From Corallococcus caeni (GTDB taxonomy: Bacteria; Myxococcota; Myxococcia; Myxococcales; Myxococcaceae), in contig NZ_BTTW01000001.1 of assembly GCF_036245865.1 (NCBI RefSeq), positions 1,798,001 to 1,862,000 on the forward strand: a stretch of 64,000 nt of DNA, given 5' to 3'. Made by a program: the position numbers and the translations under genes. Shown piece by piece: positions 27,845 to 37,560 of the stretch; within the stretch, counting starts at the first letter, position 1, and the number at the start of each line of letters is the position of its first letter. Under the pieces are notes generated by a model. The model did not search any database. It saw only the letters and a program-made list of their open reading frames with translations, and was not told where the DNA came from.

Positions 27845-29221
27845 TTACTGCGACAGCTTCGCCTGGAGCGCGGCCTTGTTCGGGTAGTTGGGCACGTCCT
27901 GGGCCAGCTTCTCCCAGAGGGCCTTGGCGCCCTTGGCGTCGCCCTTGGCGAGCAGCGTGTCGCCCAGCTTCTCCACCGCGCCCGCGTCCGACTGGAGCGC
28001 CACGCTCCACACGCGCGCGCCCATGGGACGGCCCAGGCCGACGAGCGCCCAGGCCATGCCCGCCTTCGCGCGGCCGTTCTCCGGCTGGAAGGGCACCACG
28101 CGGGTGTAGTTGGCCAGGGCCTCCTGGTAGCGGCCACGCGCCAGGTGCTCCTCGCCCTCCTCCACCAGCTTGGTGAGGCCCGCCTCCAGCTCCGGCGTGC
28201 GCTCCGTGTTCTTCACCGCGTCCACCATCTCCGGCGTCAGCGGGCGCGGCGCGTCCGGCGGCATCGCGGCGGCCTGCGCGGTGGACTGGGACAGGCGCAC
28301 CTTGCGGTCCGCGGCGCGCGACGCGAGCCACTTCTGCCGCCCGCCCGCCTTCACCGTCTCCTCGATGCGCACGCTCAGCTCGCGGGCCATGGGCGCGCGC
28401 TGGGACTGCGGGTACGCCGCCACCAGCGCGTCGAAGCCCTCCCGTGCGGCCTTGAGCGCCTGGAGGTCCTCGCCCTTCGACTCGAAGAGCAGCGACGCGT
28501 GCGCGTACAGCGCCTCCTCGTGGCGGGGCTCCACCTCCAGCACGCGCGCGTACGCCTTCAGCGCGTTGGCGCTGTCACCGCCCAGGTACAGCGCGTTGCC
28601 ACGCACCACGTCCACGTCCAGCGCGGGAGTCAGCGCGGCGCGAGCACAGGCGGCGGCGCCCGCGGTGTCCCCGGACTTCGCGCGGGCCTGCGCCACGGCC
28701 TCCTGCGCGTCCAGCGCCTGGCCCGGCGTGAAGCCGCAGTTCGCGGCCTCCGGGGTGGCGATGGGGGCCTTGCCCAGCTTCTTCTTCGACGCGAGGAACA
28801 GCGAGCGCAGCCCCTCCGCCTTGGCCTGCGCCTGCCCCAGGTAGGTCAGCGCCTCCGCGTTGCGGCCGTTCGTGTAGTAGAGCTTGCCCAGCGACGAGGC
28901 GATCTCGAAGGTCTTCTCCCGCTCGCGCAGCCCTTCGGACGAGTCGAGCTGCTTCATCAGCTCCTCGGCGGAGGGCGGCAGCTTGTTCGCGTCCACCGTG
29001 GGGTGGCCCGAAGGCAGCGGCGTGCCCGGCGCCACGGGGGAGCCCGCGGGCATCGTGGGGTGGCCGGGGGGCAGCGCGCCGTTCGCGGCGCCGGAGCCCA
29101 TGCCCGTCCCCATGGCGGGAGACGCCTGGGTGCCAGGGGGAATCGTGGGGTGGCCGGGAGGCAGGGGGGTGGGCTCGGCCGCGAGCAGCGCGGCCGTGGC
29201 CAGGACGAGGGACAGGCTCAT
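27845..29221 (-). CDS. Secreted TPR protein with GHPT repeats
   Basis: 458 residues. A short signal peptide (SLVLATAALLAAEP) is followed by three copies of LP(P/S)GHPT within residues 20-75, separated by Gly/Ala/Pro spacers. From about residue 95 to the end the protein is made of TPR-like helix pairs (for example GGDSANALKAYARVLEVEPR and ARGRYQEALANYTRVVPFQP), so it is probably a scaffold. The start overlaps folK as ATGA, making it the last gene of the folK-dap operon. The function is unknown; the repeats could bind metal or the cell wall, a guess only. Confidence 0.75.
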   Translation of the reverse strand: MSLSLVLATAALLAAEPTPLPPGHPTIPPGTQASPAMGTGMGSGAANGALPPGHPTMPAGSPVAPGTPLPSGHPTVDANKLPPSAEELMKQLDSSEGLREREKTFEIASSLGKLYYTNGRNAEALTYLGQAQAKAEGLRSLFLASKKKLGKAPIATPEAANCGFTPGQALDAQEAVAQARAKSGDTAGAAACARAALTPALDVDVVRGNALYLGGDSANALKAYARVLEVEPRHEEALYAHASLLFESKGEDLQALKAAREGFDALVAAYPQSQRAPMARELSVRIEETVKAGGRQKWLASRAADRKVRLSQSTAQAAAMPPDAPRPLTPEMVDAVKNTERTPELEAGLTKLVEEGEEHLARGRYQEALANYTRVVPFQPENGRAKAGMAWALVGLGRPMGARVWSVALQSDAGAVEKLGDTLLAKGDAKGAKALWEKLAQDVPNYPNKAALQAKLSQ

Positions 29222-29757
29222 AGTTCGTGGACGGGGAAACGGGCGCCCATGTCGGGCCAGTAGAGGGCCTCGCGCTTGCGGACGTCCTGGGGGGCGAGCT
29301 TCGCGAGCAGTTCCTGCACCGTCACGCCCAGCACCGGGTGGCGGGCGTCGGGGGCCAGCTCCGCCAGGGGCTCCAGCGCGAAGCGGCGCTTGTGCAGTTC
29401 AAGGTGGGGCACCTGGAGGTTCGCGTCCGCGACGACGGAGTGGTCCTCCTCGTCCCACAGGAGGATGTCCAGGTCGATGGTGCGCGGGCCCCAGCGCTGG
29501 ACGCGGTGGCGGCCCAGGTCCTGTTCAATCCGCTGGAGGATGCACAGCAGGCGCTGCGGCGTCAGGTCGCACTCCAGCGCCACCACGGCGTTCAGGAAGC
29601 GCGGCTGCGCGGGGCCCACCGGGGCGGTGTCGTAGAGGGAGGAGCACCCGAGCACCGACACCGCGTCGATGCAGGACATCGCGGAGAGGGCGGCCACGAG
29701 GTGGGACTCGCGATCGCCCTCGTTGGAACCCAGTCCTACATAGACGGTAGCGCTCAA
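29218..29757 (-). CDS. folK: Hydroxymethyl-dihydropterin pyrophosphokinase
   Basis: 179 residues. Transfers pyrophosphate from ATP to 6-hydroxymethyl-7,8-dihydropterin in folate synthesis. Diagnostic stretches are VYVGLGSNEGDRESHL at the start, PRFLNAVVALE and the signature RWGPRTIDLDILLWDE with its catalytic aspartates. Overlaps the FAH-family gene upstream and the TPR gene downstream by four bases each. The tail (about 20 residues) is longer than in E. coli FolK. Confidence 0.95.
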   Translation of the reverse strand: MSATVYVGLGSNEGDRESHLVAALSAMSCIDAVSVLGCSSLYDTAPVGPAQPRFLNAVVALECDLTPQRLLCILQRIEQDLGRHRVQRWGPRTIDLDILLWDEEDHSVVADANLQVPHLELHKRRFALEPLAELAPDARHPVLGVTVQELLAKLAPQDVRKREALYWPDMGARFPVHEL

Positions 29758-30521
29758 GGCTCCATCTCAACCGGGTTCACCAGGGTTCCGATTCCCTCCA
29801 GCTCCACCTCCACCGTGTCCCCCGCCTTGAGCGCGCCCACGCCCGAGGGAGTCCCCGTGCTCACCAGGTCGCCGGGCAGCAGCGTCATGACGTGGGAGAT
29901 GAAGGAGACCAGCCGGGCGGCGCTGAACACCATGTCGGACGTCCGGCCATCCTGACGCACCTGTCCGTTCACCCGGCACACCACCCGCAGGTCCGCGGGG
30001 GACAGGCCCGTCACGGCCCAGGGGCCCGCGCAGGCGAAGGTGTCGTAGCCCTTGGCGCGGGTGTGCTGGATCTCCTTGCGCTGGATGTCGCGCGCGGTGA
30101 CGTCGTTGAAGGCGGTGAGCCCCCAGATGGCGCGCGCGGCGGTGGCCTCGTCGGCGTTCTTCAGGCGCTCGCCAATCACGAGCGCCAGCTCCGCCTCGTA
30201 GTGCACCTCCTGGCTGGCCTTGGGGATGCGGATGGGCGAGCCCGGGCCGTTGAGCGCGGTGGAGGGCTTGGTGAAGATGAGCGGCTCCGTGGGGATGGGC
30301 TTGCCCATCTCCTCCGCGTGCTTGCGGTAGTTCTGGCCGATGCAGACGACCTTCGACGCGTCCGACGGCGTGAGCAGCGTGAGCCCCTGGAGCGAGCGGC
30401 GCAGGCCGGTCTCCTTGCCGCCGGCCCACGGCGCGGCGGTGAGCACCACCACCTCGTTGCCGTCAACGCGGCCGTAGCTGGCGCGGCCCTCGACCTGGAA
30501 GCGGCAGTAACGGGCGGTCAT
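29754..30521 (-). CDS. Fumarylacetoacetate hydrolase (FAH) family protein
   Basis: 255 residues, cytosolic. The FAH fold acts on beta-diketo acids or as oxaloacetate tautomerase/decarboxylase and decarboxylases/hydratases of catechol breakdown. Visible: VCIGQNYRKHAEEMG, the metal site HYEAELALVIGE (Glu pair) near residue 105, NDVTARDIQ, KGYDTFACAGPW and the end GDLVSTGTPSGVG. It is locked by 4-base overlaps between dapB and folK, which does not match a catabolic role; it may be a housekeeping repair enzyme such as oxaloacetate tautomerase. Exact reaction unassigned. Confidence 0.88.
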   Translation of the reverse strand: MTARYCRFQVEGRASYGRVDGNEVVVLTAAPWAGGKETGLRRSLQGLTLLTPSDASKVVCIGQNYRKHAEEMGKPIPTEPLIFTKPSTALNGPGSPIRIPKASQEVHYEAELALVIGERLKNADEATAARAIWGLTAFNDVTARDIQRKEIQHTRAKGYDTFACAGPWAVTGLSPADLRVVCRVNGQVRQDGRTSDMVFSAARLVSFISHVMTLLPGDLVSTGTPSGVGALKAGDTVEVELEGIGTLVNPVEMEP

Positions 30522-31336
30522 GTCTTCCCCTGGAGGCCGAGCACGTCGGCCATGTCATAGAGTCCCGGCGCGCGGCCCGCCACCCAGCGCGCGGCCCGGA
30601 GCGCCCCTTGCGCGAACTGATCACGGTTCGTCGCGCGGTGGGTGAGCTCAATGCGCTCGCCCTCCCCGAAGAAGTAAACCGTGTGCTCGCCCACCACGTC
30701 CCCGCCGCGCAGCGCCTGCACGCCGATCTCACCCGGCGGCCGGGCGCCCGTCTGCCCCTCGCGAGCGAACGTGAGGTCGTCCTTCGTGCGGCCCAGCGCC
30801 TCCATCAGCACCTCCGCCAGCTTGAGCGCGGTGCCGCTGGGTGCGTCCTTCTTCATGCGGTGGTGCGCTTCCAGCACCTCCACGTCGAACGAAGGCCCCA
30901 GCACCCGCGCCAGCTCCGCCGCCATGCGGATGACCAGGTTCACGCCCACGGACATGTTGGGCGCCGCGACGATGGGCACCCGCTTCGCGTGCGCCTCCAG
31001 CTGCGCGCGGCCTTCGGGAGAGAAGCCCGTGGTGCCCACCACCAGCGCCACGCCGCGCTCGGCGCAGATGCGCGCGTGCAGCAGCGTGGCCTCCGGGCCG
31101 GTGAAGTCCACGACGACGTCCGCCTTCGCGCCGTCCAGCGCGCGGCCCAGGTCGTCCTGCGCGAGCACGTCCAGCGGCGTGCCCAGCCGCGCCACGAGCC
31201 CCGCGTCCTGTCCGGAAAGAGGGCTGCCCGGGCGCACCGTGGCGCCCACCACCGCAAGGTCGCTGGCGGCCTTCGCCAGGCGCACCAGCGTGCTGCCCAT
31301 GCGGCCGGAGATGCCGGTGATGACGGTGCGGGTCAT
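30518..31336 (-). CDS. dapB: 4-hydroxy-tetrahydrodipicolinate reductase
   Basis: 272 residues. Reduces the DapA product with NAD(P)H in the diaminopimelate/lysine pathway. Rossmann motif GISGRMGSTLVRLA at residues 8-21, TGFSPEGRAQL, and the active-site segment EAHHRMKKDAPSGTALKLAE with the catalytic His and Lys near 155-165. Fifteen bases after dapA and overlapping the FAH gene by four. Also supplies meso-DAP for peptidoglycan. Confidence 0.95.
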   Translation of the reverse strand: MTRTVITGISGRMGSTLVRLAKAASDLAVVGATVRPGSPLSGQDAGLVARLGTPLDVLAQDDLGRALDGAKADVVVDFTGPEATLLHARICAERGVALVVGTTGFSPEGRAQLEAHAKRVPIVAAPNMSVGVNLVIRMAAELARVLGPSFDVEVLEAHHRMKKDAPSGTALKLAEVLMEALGRTKDDLTFAREGQTGARPPGEIGVQALRGGDVVGEHTVYFFGEGERIELTHRATNRDQFAQGALRAARWVAGRAPGLYDMADVLGLQGKT

Positions 31337-31351
31337 GGCGCGTGTTCCTCT

Positions 31352-32239
31352 TCAGCCCTTCAGCAGGCCCAGCCCGGTCAGCTCTTCCTTGAGCTTCGCG
31401 GCGTTCGCCTCGCCCATCTGGACGAGCGGCAGGCGCACCTCCGGGCCGAACATCCCCATCAGGTGCAGCGCCCACTTCACCGGGATGGGGTTGGACTCCA
31501 CGAAGAGCAGCCGGTGCAGCGCGTTCATCCGCACCTGGAGGCCGCGCGCCTTCGCGATGTCGTTGCCGCGCGCCGCCGCCACCAGGTCCGCCATCATGCG
31601 GGGCGCGACGTTGGAGGACACGGAGATGACGCCCTTGCCGCCGCACGCGATGAAGGGCAGCACCGTGAAGTCGTCACCGGACAGCAGCGTCAGCCGGTCG
31701 CCGCACTTCTCCACCAGGTCCACCGCGCGGATGAGGCTGGCCGTGGCCTCCTTCAGCGCCACGACCTCCGGGATGTCACACAGGCGGAGCGCCGTCTCCG
31801 GCAGCAGGTCCACGCCCGTGCGGCCCGGCACGTTGTAGGCGACCAGCGGGAAGCCCGGGTGCGCCTTCGCGATGGCGCGGTAGTGCTCCACCAGGCCCGC
31901 CTGCGTGGGCTTGTTGTAGTAGGGCGTGACGATGAGCGCGCCGTCGGCGCCCACCTCGCGCGCGCGGCGCACGGACTCAATCGTCTCACGCGTGCTGTTG
32001 CTGCCCGCGCCCGCCACCACCGGCACCCGGCCCTTCACCTCGTCCACGACGACGGCGATGGCGCGCGCGCGCTCGTCCGCGTCCATGGTGACCGCTTCGC
32101 CCGTGGTGCCCATGGGCAGGAGCACGTTCGTGCCGCCCTCGAGCTGATAGCGGACCAGGGCCCGGAAGGCCCCCTCGTCCAGCGCTCCGTTGAGGAACGG
32201 AGTGGCCAGCGCCGTCATGGAGCCTTCGAAGGTCTTCAT
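31352..32239 (-). CDS. dapA: 4-hydroxy-tetrahydrodipicolinate synthase
   Basis: 295 residues. Condenses pyruvate with aspartate semialdehyde. Thr46-Thr47 in MGTTGEA, Tyr135 in VAYNVPGRTG and Schiff-base Lys163 in VVALKEATASL are all present. ATG 32239 chosen because the family starts right here (FEGSMTALATPF); the longer frame runs against lysA. Stands 16 bases after lysA and 15 before dapB, part of the same operon. Confidence 0.96.
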   Translation of the reverse strand: MKTFEGSMTALATPFLNGALDEGAFRALVRYQLEGGTNVLLPMGTTGEAVTMDADERARAIAVVVDEVKGRVPVVAGAGSNSTRETIESVRRAREVGADGALIVTPYYNKPTQAGLVEHYRAIAKAHPGFPLVAYNVPGRTGVDLLPETALRLCDIPEVVALKEATASLIRAVDLVEKCGDRLTLLSGDDFTVLPFIACGGKGVISVSSNVAPRMMADLVAAARGNDIAKARGLQVRMNALHRLLFVESNPIPVKWALHLMGMFGPEVRLPLVQMGEANAAKLKEELTGLGLLKG

Positions 32240-32255
32240 GCCGGCGCTTATACGT

Positions 32256-33493
<1,238 letters not shown>

Positions 33494-33497
<4 letters not shown>

Positions 33498-33709
33498 TCG
33501 GCCAGCCCGGCGTCCACGGAGGACGGCGGCACCGTGGGGCCGGAGGGCTCCACGGGTCCGTGCGGCGGCTCCTGCGGGGGGACCGTCTCCGGCGTGGGCG
33601 CGGGTGGCGGCGCCGGACGGGGCGCGTGGGGGCTGCCCTTGATGCCGCACGCCACCAGCGCGAGCGTCAGGCTGGTGGCGGCGCACAGCCGCAGGAGCGA
33701 GGAGCGCAT
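33494..33709 (-). CDS. LptM/LppL-like small lipoprotein
   Basis: 71 residues. Signal sequence with lipobox LALVAC, then GIKGSPHAPRP, close to the CGxKGPLYxP start of LptM (YifL/LppL) lipoproteins, followed by a proline-rich, unstructured tail. LptM helps the LPS translocon LptD mature in enterobacteria. Its position immediately before lysA, with a GTGA overlap, is the same order as lppL-lysA in Pseudomonas, which supports the family call. The tail is much more proline-rich than in those relatives. Confidence 0.7.
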
Positions 33710-33712
33710 GGG

Positions 33713-35608
33713 CTAGAACCGGATGGCCAGCATGCCGCGGATGGCGTGCGCGGTGCTCAGCTCCTGGCCCGGCAGGCCCAGGTCCTTCAGGCCGTCCAGG
33801 GGGAAGAGGATGCCGTAGTCGATGCCCGCCACGAAGCCGTCCTCCGTGACGTAGCGCGCGCCGATGTCCGCCTCCAGGCCCAGCGCCTTGCTGGTGTAGG
33901 ACGGCGTGGACTCCTCGTAGAACGCCTGCGAGTAGATGACGCTGCCGAAGACGTCGAAGCCCTCCGCGATGGAGTACTTGAGGCCCGGCCTCACGTAGAA
34001 CGCGTCCGTGACGCCATTGAGGATGGACCGCCACAGGATGAGGTCCACGCGGTAGTCGCGGTTGAAGCGGAAGTTGCGGATGGCGTTGTCGCTGCAGCCG
34101 CCGGTGTCGCAGCTGTACTGACGGCCCTCCACGTCGCCCGGCGCGGTGTTGCCGTCGGAGCCCGTGCCCTGGCGGCCCGGGTAGTTGCCGAAGCCCGGCG
34201 CCCTGTCACCGGAGGCGAAGCCCAGCTCGATGCCCAGGTGCAGCTTCTCCGGGATGACGTGGAACTCCGTCTGGAGCACGCCGCCGAACTGCGCGACGCG
34301 CAGCGACTGGGTGGTGGGTTCGGTGGCCGTGAGCGCGCGCCCGTCGATGTTGCCCAGCTGCGCGGCGAACTCCGCCTCGATGCGGAAGCGCTTCTCCTCG
34401 TACTTGAACCACAGGTCCGGGATGTAGAGCGTGCCGCCGCGCGGGACGAACGCCGGCGCGGTGGTGGTGACGGGGATGGAGGGGTTGGCGTCGTCGAACG
34501 GGACGCCCGTCTCCGTCGTGGTCGCGTAGCGCTGCGTGCGGTACGTGAAGTACAGGCCGTAGTTGAGGACGCCCTGGTTGTTGTCCAGCTTGGCCTTCTG
34601 CTGCTGGTCCGTGTCCCGCCGCGCGATGGCCAGCACCAGGCTGTGCGCGTCGTCGGACTGGGTGAGGTCCACCGGCTCGCCCAGGGCGTTGGCCTTCTCC
34701 GTGGACAGCCCCTCGCTGTTGAAGTCCAGCATGGGCGTCACGTACCAGCCGGCGAACGGCTCGGTGACGAACTGGATGCGGTCCACCGTGTCGCCGTAGT
34801 CGCAGTCCAGGCAGTTGCCGTCGTTGCGCAGCATGCCCACGCCCCAGTGGCTGCCCATGCGGCCGAAGCGCAGGATGCCCACCGGCGTCGTCACCTCGCC
34901 GTACGCGCGGCGGACATGGACGGAGTCCTTGAACGCGTTGATGGCGGAGTTGGCCGGGGACTGGTTCTCAGAGAAGAGCGTGAAGTTGTTGCGCCCATCC
35001 CCGCTGTAGGCGCTGTCCGGGTTGGAGCCCAGCAGGATGTTGTCCAGCGCGTCCACCTGCGCCTTGATGCGCACGTCCTCGGAGACGTTGAAGGACGGGT
35101 CCAGGCGGAAGCGCATGTTGGCGCCGGCCTGGGTCTGCTCCGCGGCGGAGCGCGGCGAGCGCGTCCACAGCTGGCGGCCCAGGGGCGTGCCGGAGGGCAG
35201 CGCGGGCTTGCCCAGGTCGAACTTGTAGAAGAGCGTGGGGCGCACGCGCAGGTAGCCGTCCAGCGTGAACAGCTCCAGCTTGCGCTTCTCCTCCGTCCAC
35301 TCCTCCTGCCAGTCGTTGTTGGCCACGGCCTGGGTGGCCGTCTGGGCGCGGATGTCCTCGCGCAGCTCCTGACGCGTGGCCTCCAGGCGCTGCTCCAGCT
35401 CCTCGCGGCTGACGGAACCTTCGCTGGGGGTGGGGGCGGCGGTGGCCGGTGCGGCGGGCGCGGGAGACTCGGCGGGCGCCGACTCCTGGGGTGCCGAGGG
35501 CGCGCCACCATCGGGCACCGGCGTCTGCGCGGTGGCCGTGGACGAGGCGACGAGCAGCGCCGCCAGCAGGACGTGAGGCATGGTCAACGGTCTCCGGGGC
35601 CGCGACAT
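33713..35608 (-). CDS. Outer-membrane beta-barrel protein with N-terminal coiled-coil
   Basis: 631 residues from ATG 35608 (a second start at 35581 is possible and has GGAG eleven bases upstream). Signal peptide, an Ala/Pro-rich spacer, a short charged helix (SREELEQRLEATRQELRED) that could trimerise, then strands typical of a large porin-like barrel: RAYGEVTTPVGILRFGRMGS, GWYVTPMLDF, YGLYFTYRTQRY, ending in aromatic MLAIRF as outer-membrane barrels do. Cys pairs occur in CLDCDYGD and CDTGGCSD. It may belong to a myxobacterial family annotated TIGR04551, from memory. Three bases before the LptM-like gene. Confidence 0.75.
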   Translation of the reverse strand: MSRPRRPLTMPHVLLAALLVASSTATAQTPVPDGGAPSAPQESAPAESPAPAAPATAAPTPSEGSVSREELEQRLEATRQELREDIRAQTATQAVANNDWQEEWTEEKRKLELFTLDGYLRVRPTLFYKFDLGKPALPSGTPLGRQLWTRSPRSAAEQTQAGANMRFRLDPSFNVSEDVRIKAQVDALDNILLGSNPDSAYSGDGRNNFTLFSENQSPANSAINAFKDSVHVRRAYGEVTTPVGILRFGRMGSHWGVGMLRNDGNCLDCDYGDTVDRIQFVTEPFAGWYVTPMLDFNSEGLSTEKANALGEPVDLTQSDDAHSLVLAIARRDTDQQQKAKLDNNQGVLNYGLYFTYRTQRYATTTETGVPFDDANPSIPVTTTAPAFVPRGGTLYIPDLWFKYEEKRFRIEAEFAAQLGNIDGRALTATEPTTQSLRVAQFGGVLQTEFHVIPEKLHLGIELGFASGDRAPGFGNYPGRQGTGSDGNTAPGDVEGRQYSCDTGGCSDNAIRNFRFNRDYRVDLILWRSILNGVTDAFYVRPGLKYSIAEGFDVFGSVIYSQAFYEESTPSYTSKALGLEADIGARYVTEDGFVAGIDYGILFPLDGLKDLGLPGQELSTAHAIRGMLAIRF

Positions 35609-35660
35609 GACGCGGCCGGGTGTAAAGGGCGGGCGATTCAAGCCATGCACCCCTGGGGTG

Positions 35661-36563
35661 TCAACGTCTACGGGAGCGGGGCTTCGTACTTGCAACGGCG
35701 GGGGCCGTCCCCTTCCCCGCCGCCGGCCCCTTCCGGGGCGCGCGGGAGGCAACGCTGGAGAGCGGCTGACATTTCGGACAGAAATGCGTGGTGCGTCCAC
35801 CCTGGGTGAAGGACTCCACGGGGGTTCCGCACTTCGAGCACGGCCCCTGCGCCCGCCCGTAGACGCGGAAGCGGTTCACGGAGCCAGCCTCCTCCAGGTA
35901 GGTGATGTCCTCGCCCTCCTGCTCCTTGAAGGCGAAGTCGAACGCGGCGTGGATGGCGCGGGCCAGGTGCTTCCAGTCGTCGGGGGTGAGGGTGCCGGGC
36001 TTGCGCGCCGGGTGCAGGCCCGCCCGGAAGAGGGCCTCCGCGGCGTGGATGTTGCCCAGGCCCGCGACGCGGCCCTGGTCCATCAGCGCCACCTTCAGGT
36101 CCTGCTTCGAGTCCCCCACCGCCTCCTGGAGCTGGGGCCCGGTGAGCCCTTCGGTCAGCGGATCCCGCCCCAGGGCCTTCACCGAGGGCAGCTCCCACAG
36201 GTCCTTCGCGGGCACGGGCTCCATCCGGCCGAAGAGGCGTGGATCAGCGAAGTGGACCACGTGGCCGTCGTCCAGGTGGAAGCGGGCGCGGCTGTGGGGG
36301 ACGGCCTCCCCCTCCTTCCGGCGCACGAACTTGCCCGTCATCCCCAGGTGGGCCATCAGGCCGTGGCCACCCTCCAGGGTGAGGAGCAGGTACTTTCCCT
36401 TGCGCTCCAGGGCCTTCACCTGTCCGGTGAGCCGGGTGAAGCGCGCCAGCTCCGCGCCCCGGAAGACGCGGGTGGCGTCCGCTTCCGCGCGCACGATGCG
36501 GTGGCCCTTGAACCAGCGCTCCAGGTTGCGCCGGGCGATCTCCACTTCCGGTAGCTCAGGCAT
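35661..36563 (-). CDS. mutM: Formamidopyrimidine-DNA glycosylase
   Basis: 300 residues. Removes 8-oxoguanine and FapyG from DNA and nicks the strand. Starts PELPEVE after Met, giving the catalytic Pro2 and Glu3; RKGKYLLL near residue 57 carries the conserved lysine, and the zinc finger CSKCGTPVESFTQGG with CPKC lies near residues 245-270. After the finger there is a 35-residue basic tail absent from E. coli MutM. ATG 36563 is chosen because Pro2 must follow it. Confidence 0.95.
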   Translation of the reverse strand: MPELPEVEIARRNLERWFKGHRIVRAEADATRVFRGAELARFTRLTGQVKALERKGKYLLLTLEGGHGLMAHLGMTGKFVRRKEGEAVPHSRARFHLDDGHVVHFADPRLFGRMEPVPAKDLWELPSVKALGRDPLTEGLTGPQLQEAVGDSKQDLKVALMDQGRVAGLGNIHAAEALFRAGLHPARKPGTLTPDDWKHLARAIHAAFDFAFKEQEGEDITYLEEAGSVNRFRVYGRAQGPCSKCGTPVESFTQGGRTTHFCPKCQPLSSVASRAPRKGPAAGKGTAPAVASTKPRSRRR

Positions 36564-36711
36564 CCGGGCGGGGGCATACCACCGGACTGTTTCCGGCGCA
36601 TGTCCCCCGGTGGATGCCACGCGGGGAAGCCGCTTGCCCGGGGCGTGGGGGCGCGGCTACGACGGGCCGCGAAAGCTTCCAACCGCCACAGCACAAAAGG
36701 ACGACTCGCCC

Positions 36712-37536
36712 ATGCAACGGATGGTCACCGCACTCCTGACCCTGACCCTGGCCTCGGGCCTCTCCACGGGCTGCACCAAGCAGCGCGTGGGCGCGGAGAA
36801 GGCGCTCGCCAAGGTGCTCATCTCCGACGAGCAGGAGAACCAGCTCGGCCTCCAGGTGAAGCAGGAGCTGGAGACGAAGGAGCACATCAAGTACGTGCAG
36901 GACCCGGCGGTGGTGGACTACGTCCGGAGCATCTCCGCGCCCATCCTGTCGCAGGCCAACAAGGACCGCTCCGGGGTGAAGTGGAAGGTCAACGTCATTG
37001 ACGACCCGAAGACGGTCAACGCCTTCGCCACGCCGGGCGGCTTCCTCTACGTGTACACGGGCCTGCTGCTCGCGGCGGACACGGAGGCGGAGCTGGCGGG
37101 CGTGATGGCGCACGAGGCGGGCCACGTGGTGGGCCGGCACTCCGCGCGCGCCATGGTGAACGCCTACGGCCTGCAGGCCATCACCCAGGTGGCGCTGGGC
37201 CAGAACCCGGGCACCGCGGCGCAGATCGCCGCGCAGCTGGCGGGCGGCGGGCTGCAGCTGGCGCACGGCCGCAGCGAGGAGACGGAGGCCGACGAGTACG
37301 GCGCGAAGTACGCCTCCGCGGCGGGCTTCGACCCCAACGGCCTCATCACCTTCTTCCAGAAGCTCCAGAAGGAGCAGGGCTCCACGCCGGGCGTCCTCAA
37401 GTGGCTGTCCACGCACCCCACCAACGAGGACCGCATCGCCCACCTGCGGAAGGTCATCGCGCAGAACGGGTACAAGGGCGACCGCGACACCGCGGGCGGG
37501 CTGACGGCCATCCAGGCCAAGCTGCCCAAGCAGTAG
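36712..37536 (+). CDS. M48-family zinc metalloprotease lipoprotein
   Basis: 274 residues. Signal peptide with lipobox LSTGC, so the mature start is Cys21. The zinc motif HEAGH is at 134-138, with a third ligand Glu in SEETEADEYG near 192. Similar in size and layout to LoiP/BepA proteases that remove misfolded outer-membrane proteins from the periplasm; it lacks the C-terminal TPR domain of BepA. AAAAGGA lies upstream of ATG 36712. Divergent from mutM, convergent with the YihY gene. Confidence 0.9.
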   Translation: MQRMVTALLTLTLASGLSTGCTKQRVGAEKALAKVLISDEQENQLGLQVKQELETKEHIKYVQDPAVVDYVRSISAPILSQANKDRSGVKWKVNVIDDPKTVNAFATPGGFLYVYTGLLLAADTEAELAGVMAHEAGHVVGRHSARAMVNAYGLQAITQVALGQNPGTAAQIAAQLAGGGLQLAHGRSEETEADEYGAKYASAAGFDPNGLITFFQKLQKEQGSTPGVLKWLSTHPTNEDRIAHLRKVIAQNGYKGDRDTAGGLTAIQAKLPKQ

Positions 37537-37560
37537 GCCGTGCCTCACCGGCCCTGGGGC

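Noticed and set aside
29020-29180. GHPT-coding repeats considered as a CRISPR or tandem DNA repeat
   Set aside because: The units repeat at protein level inside a gene with unequal spacing and no uniform DNA repeat.
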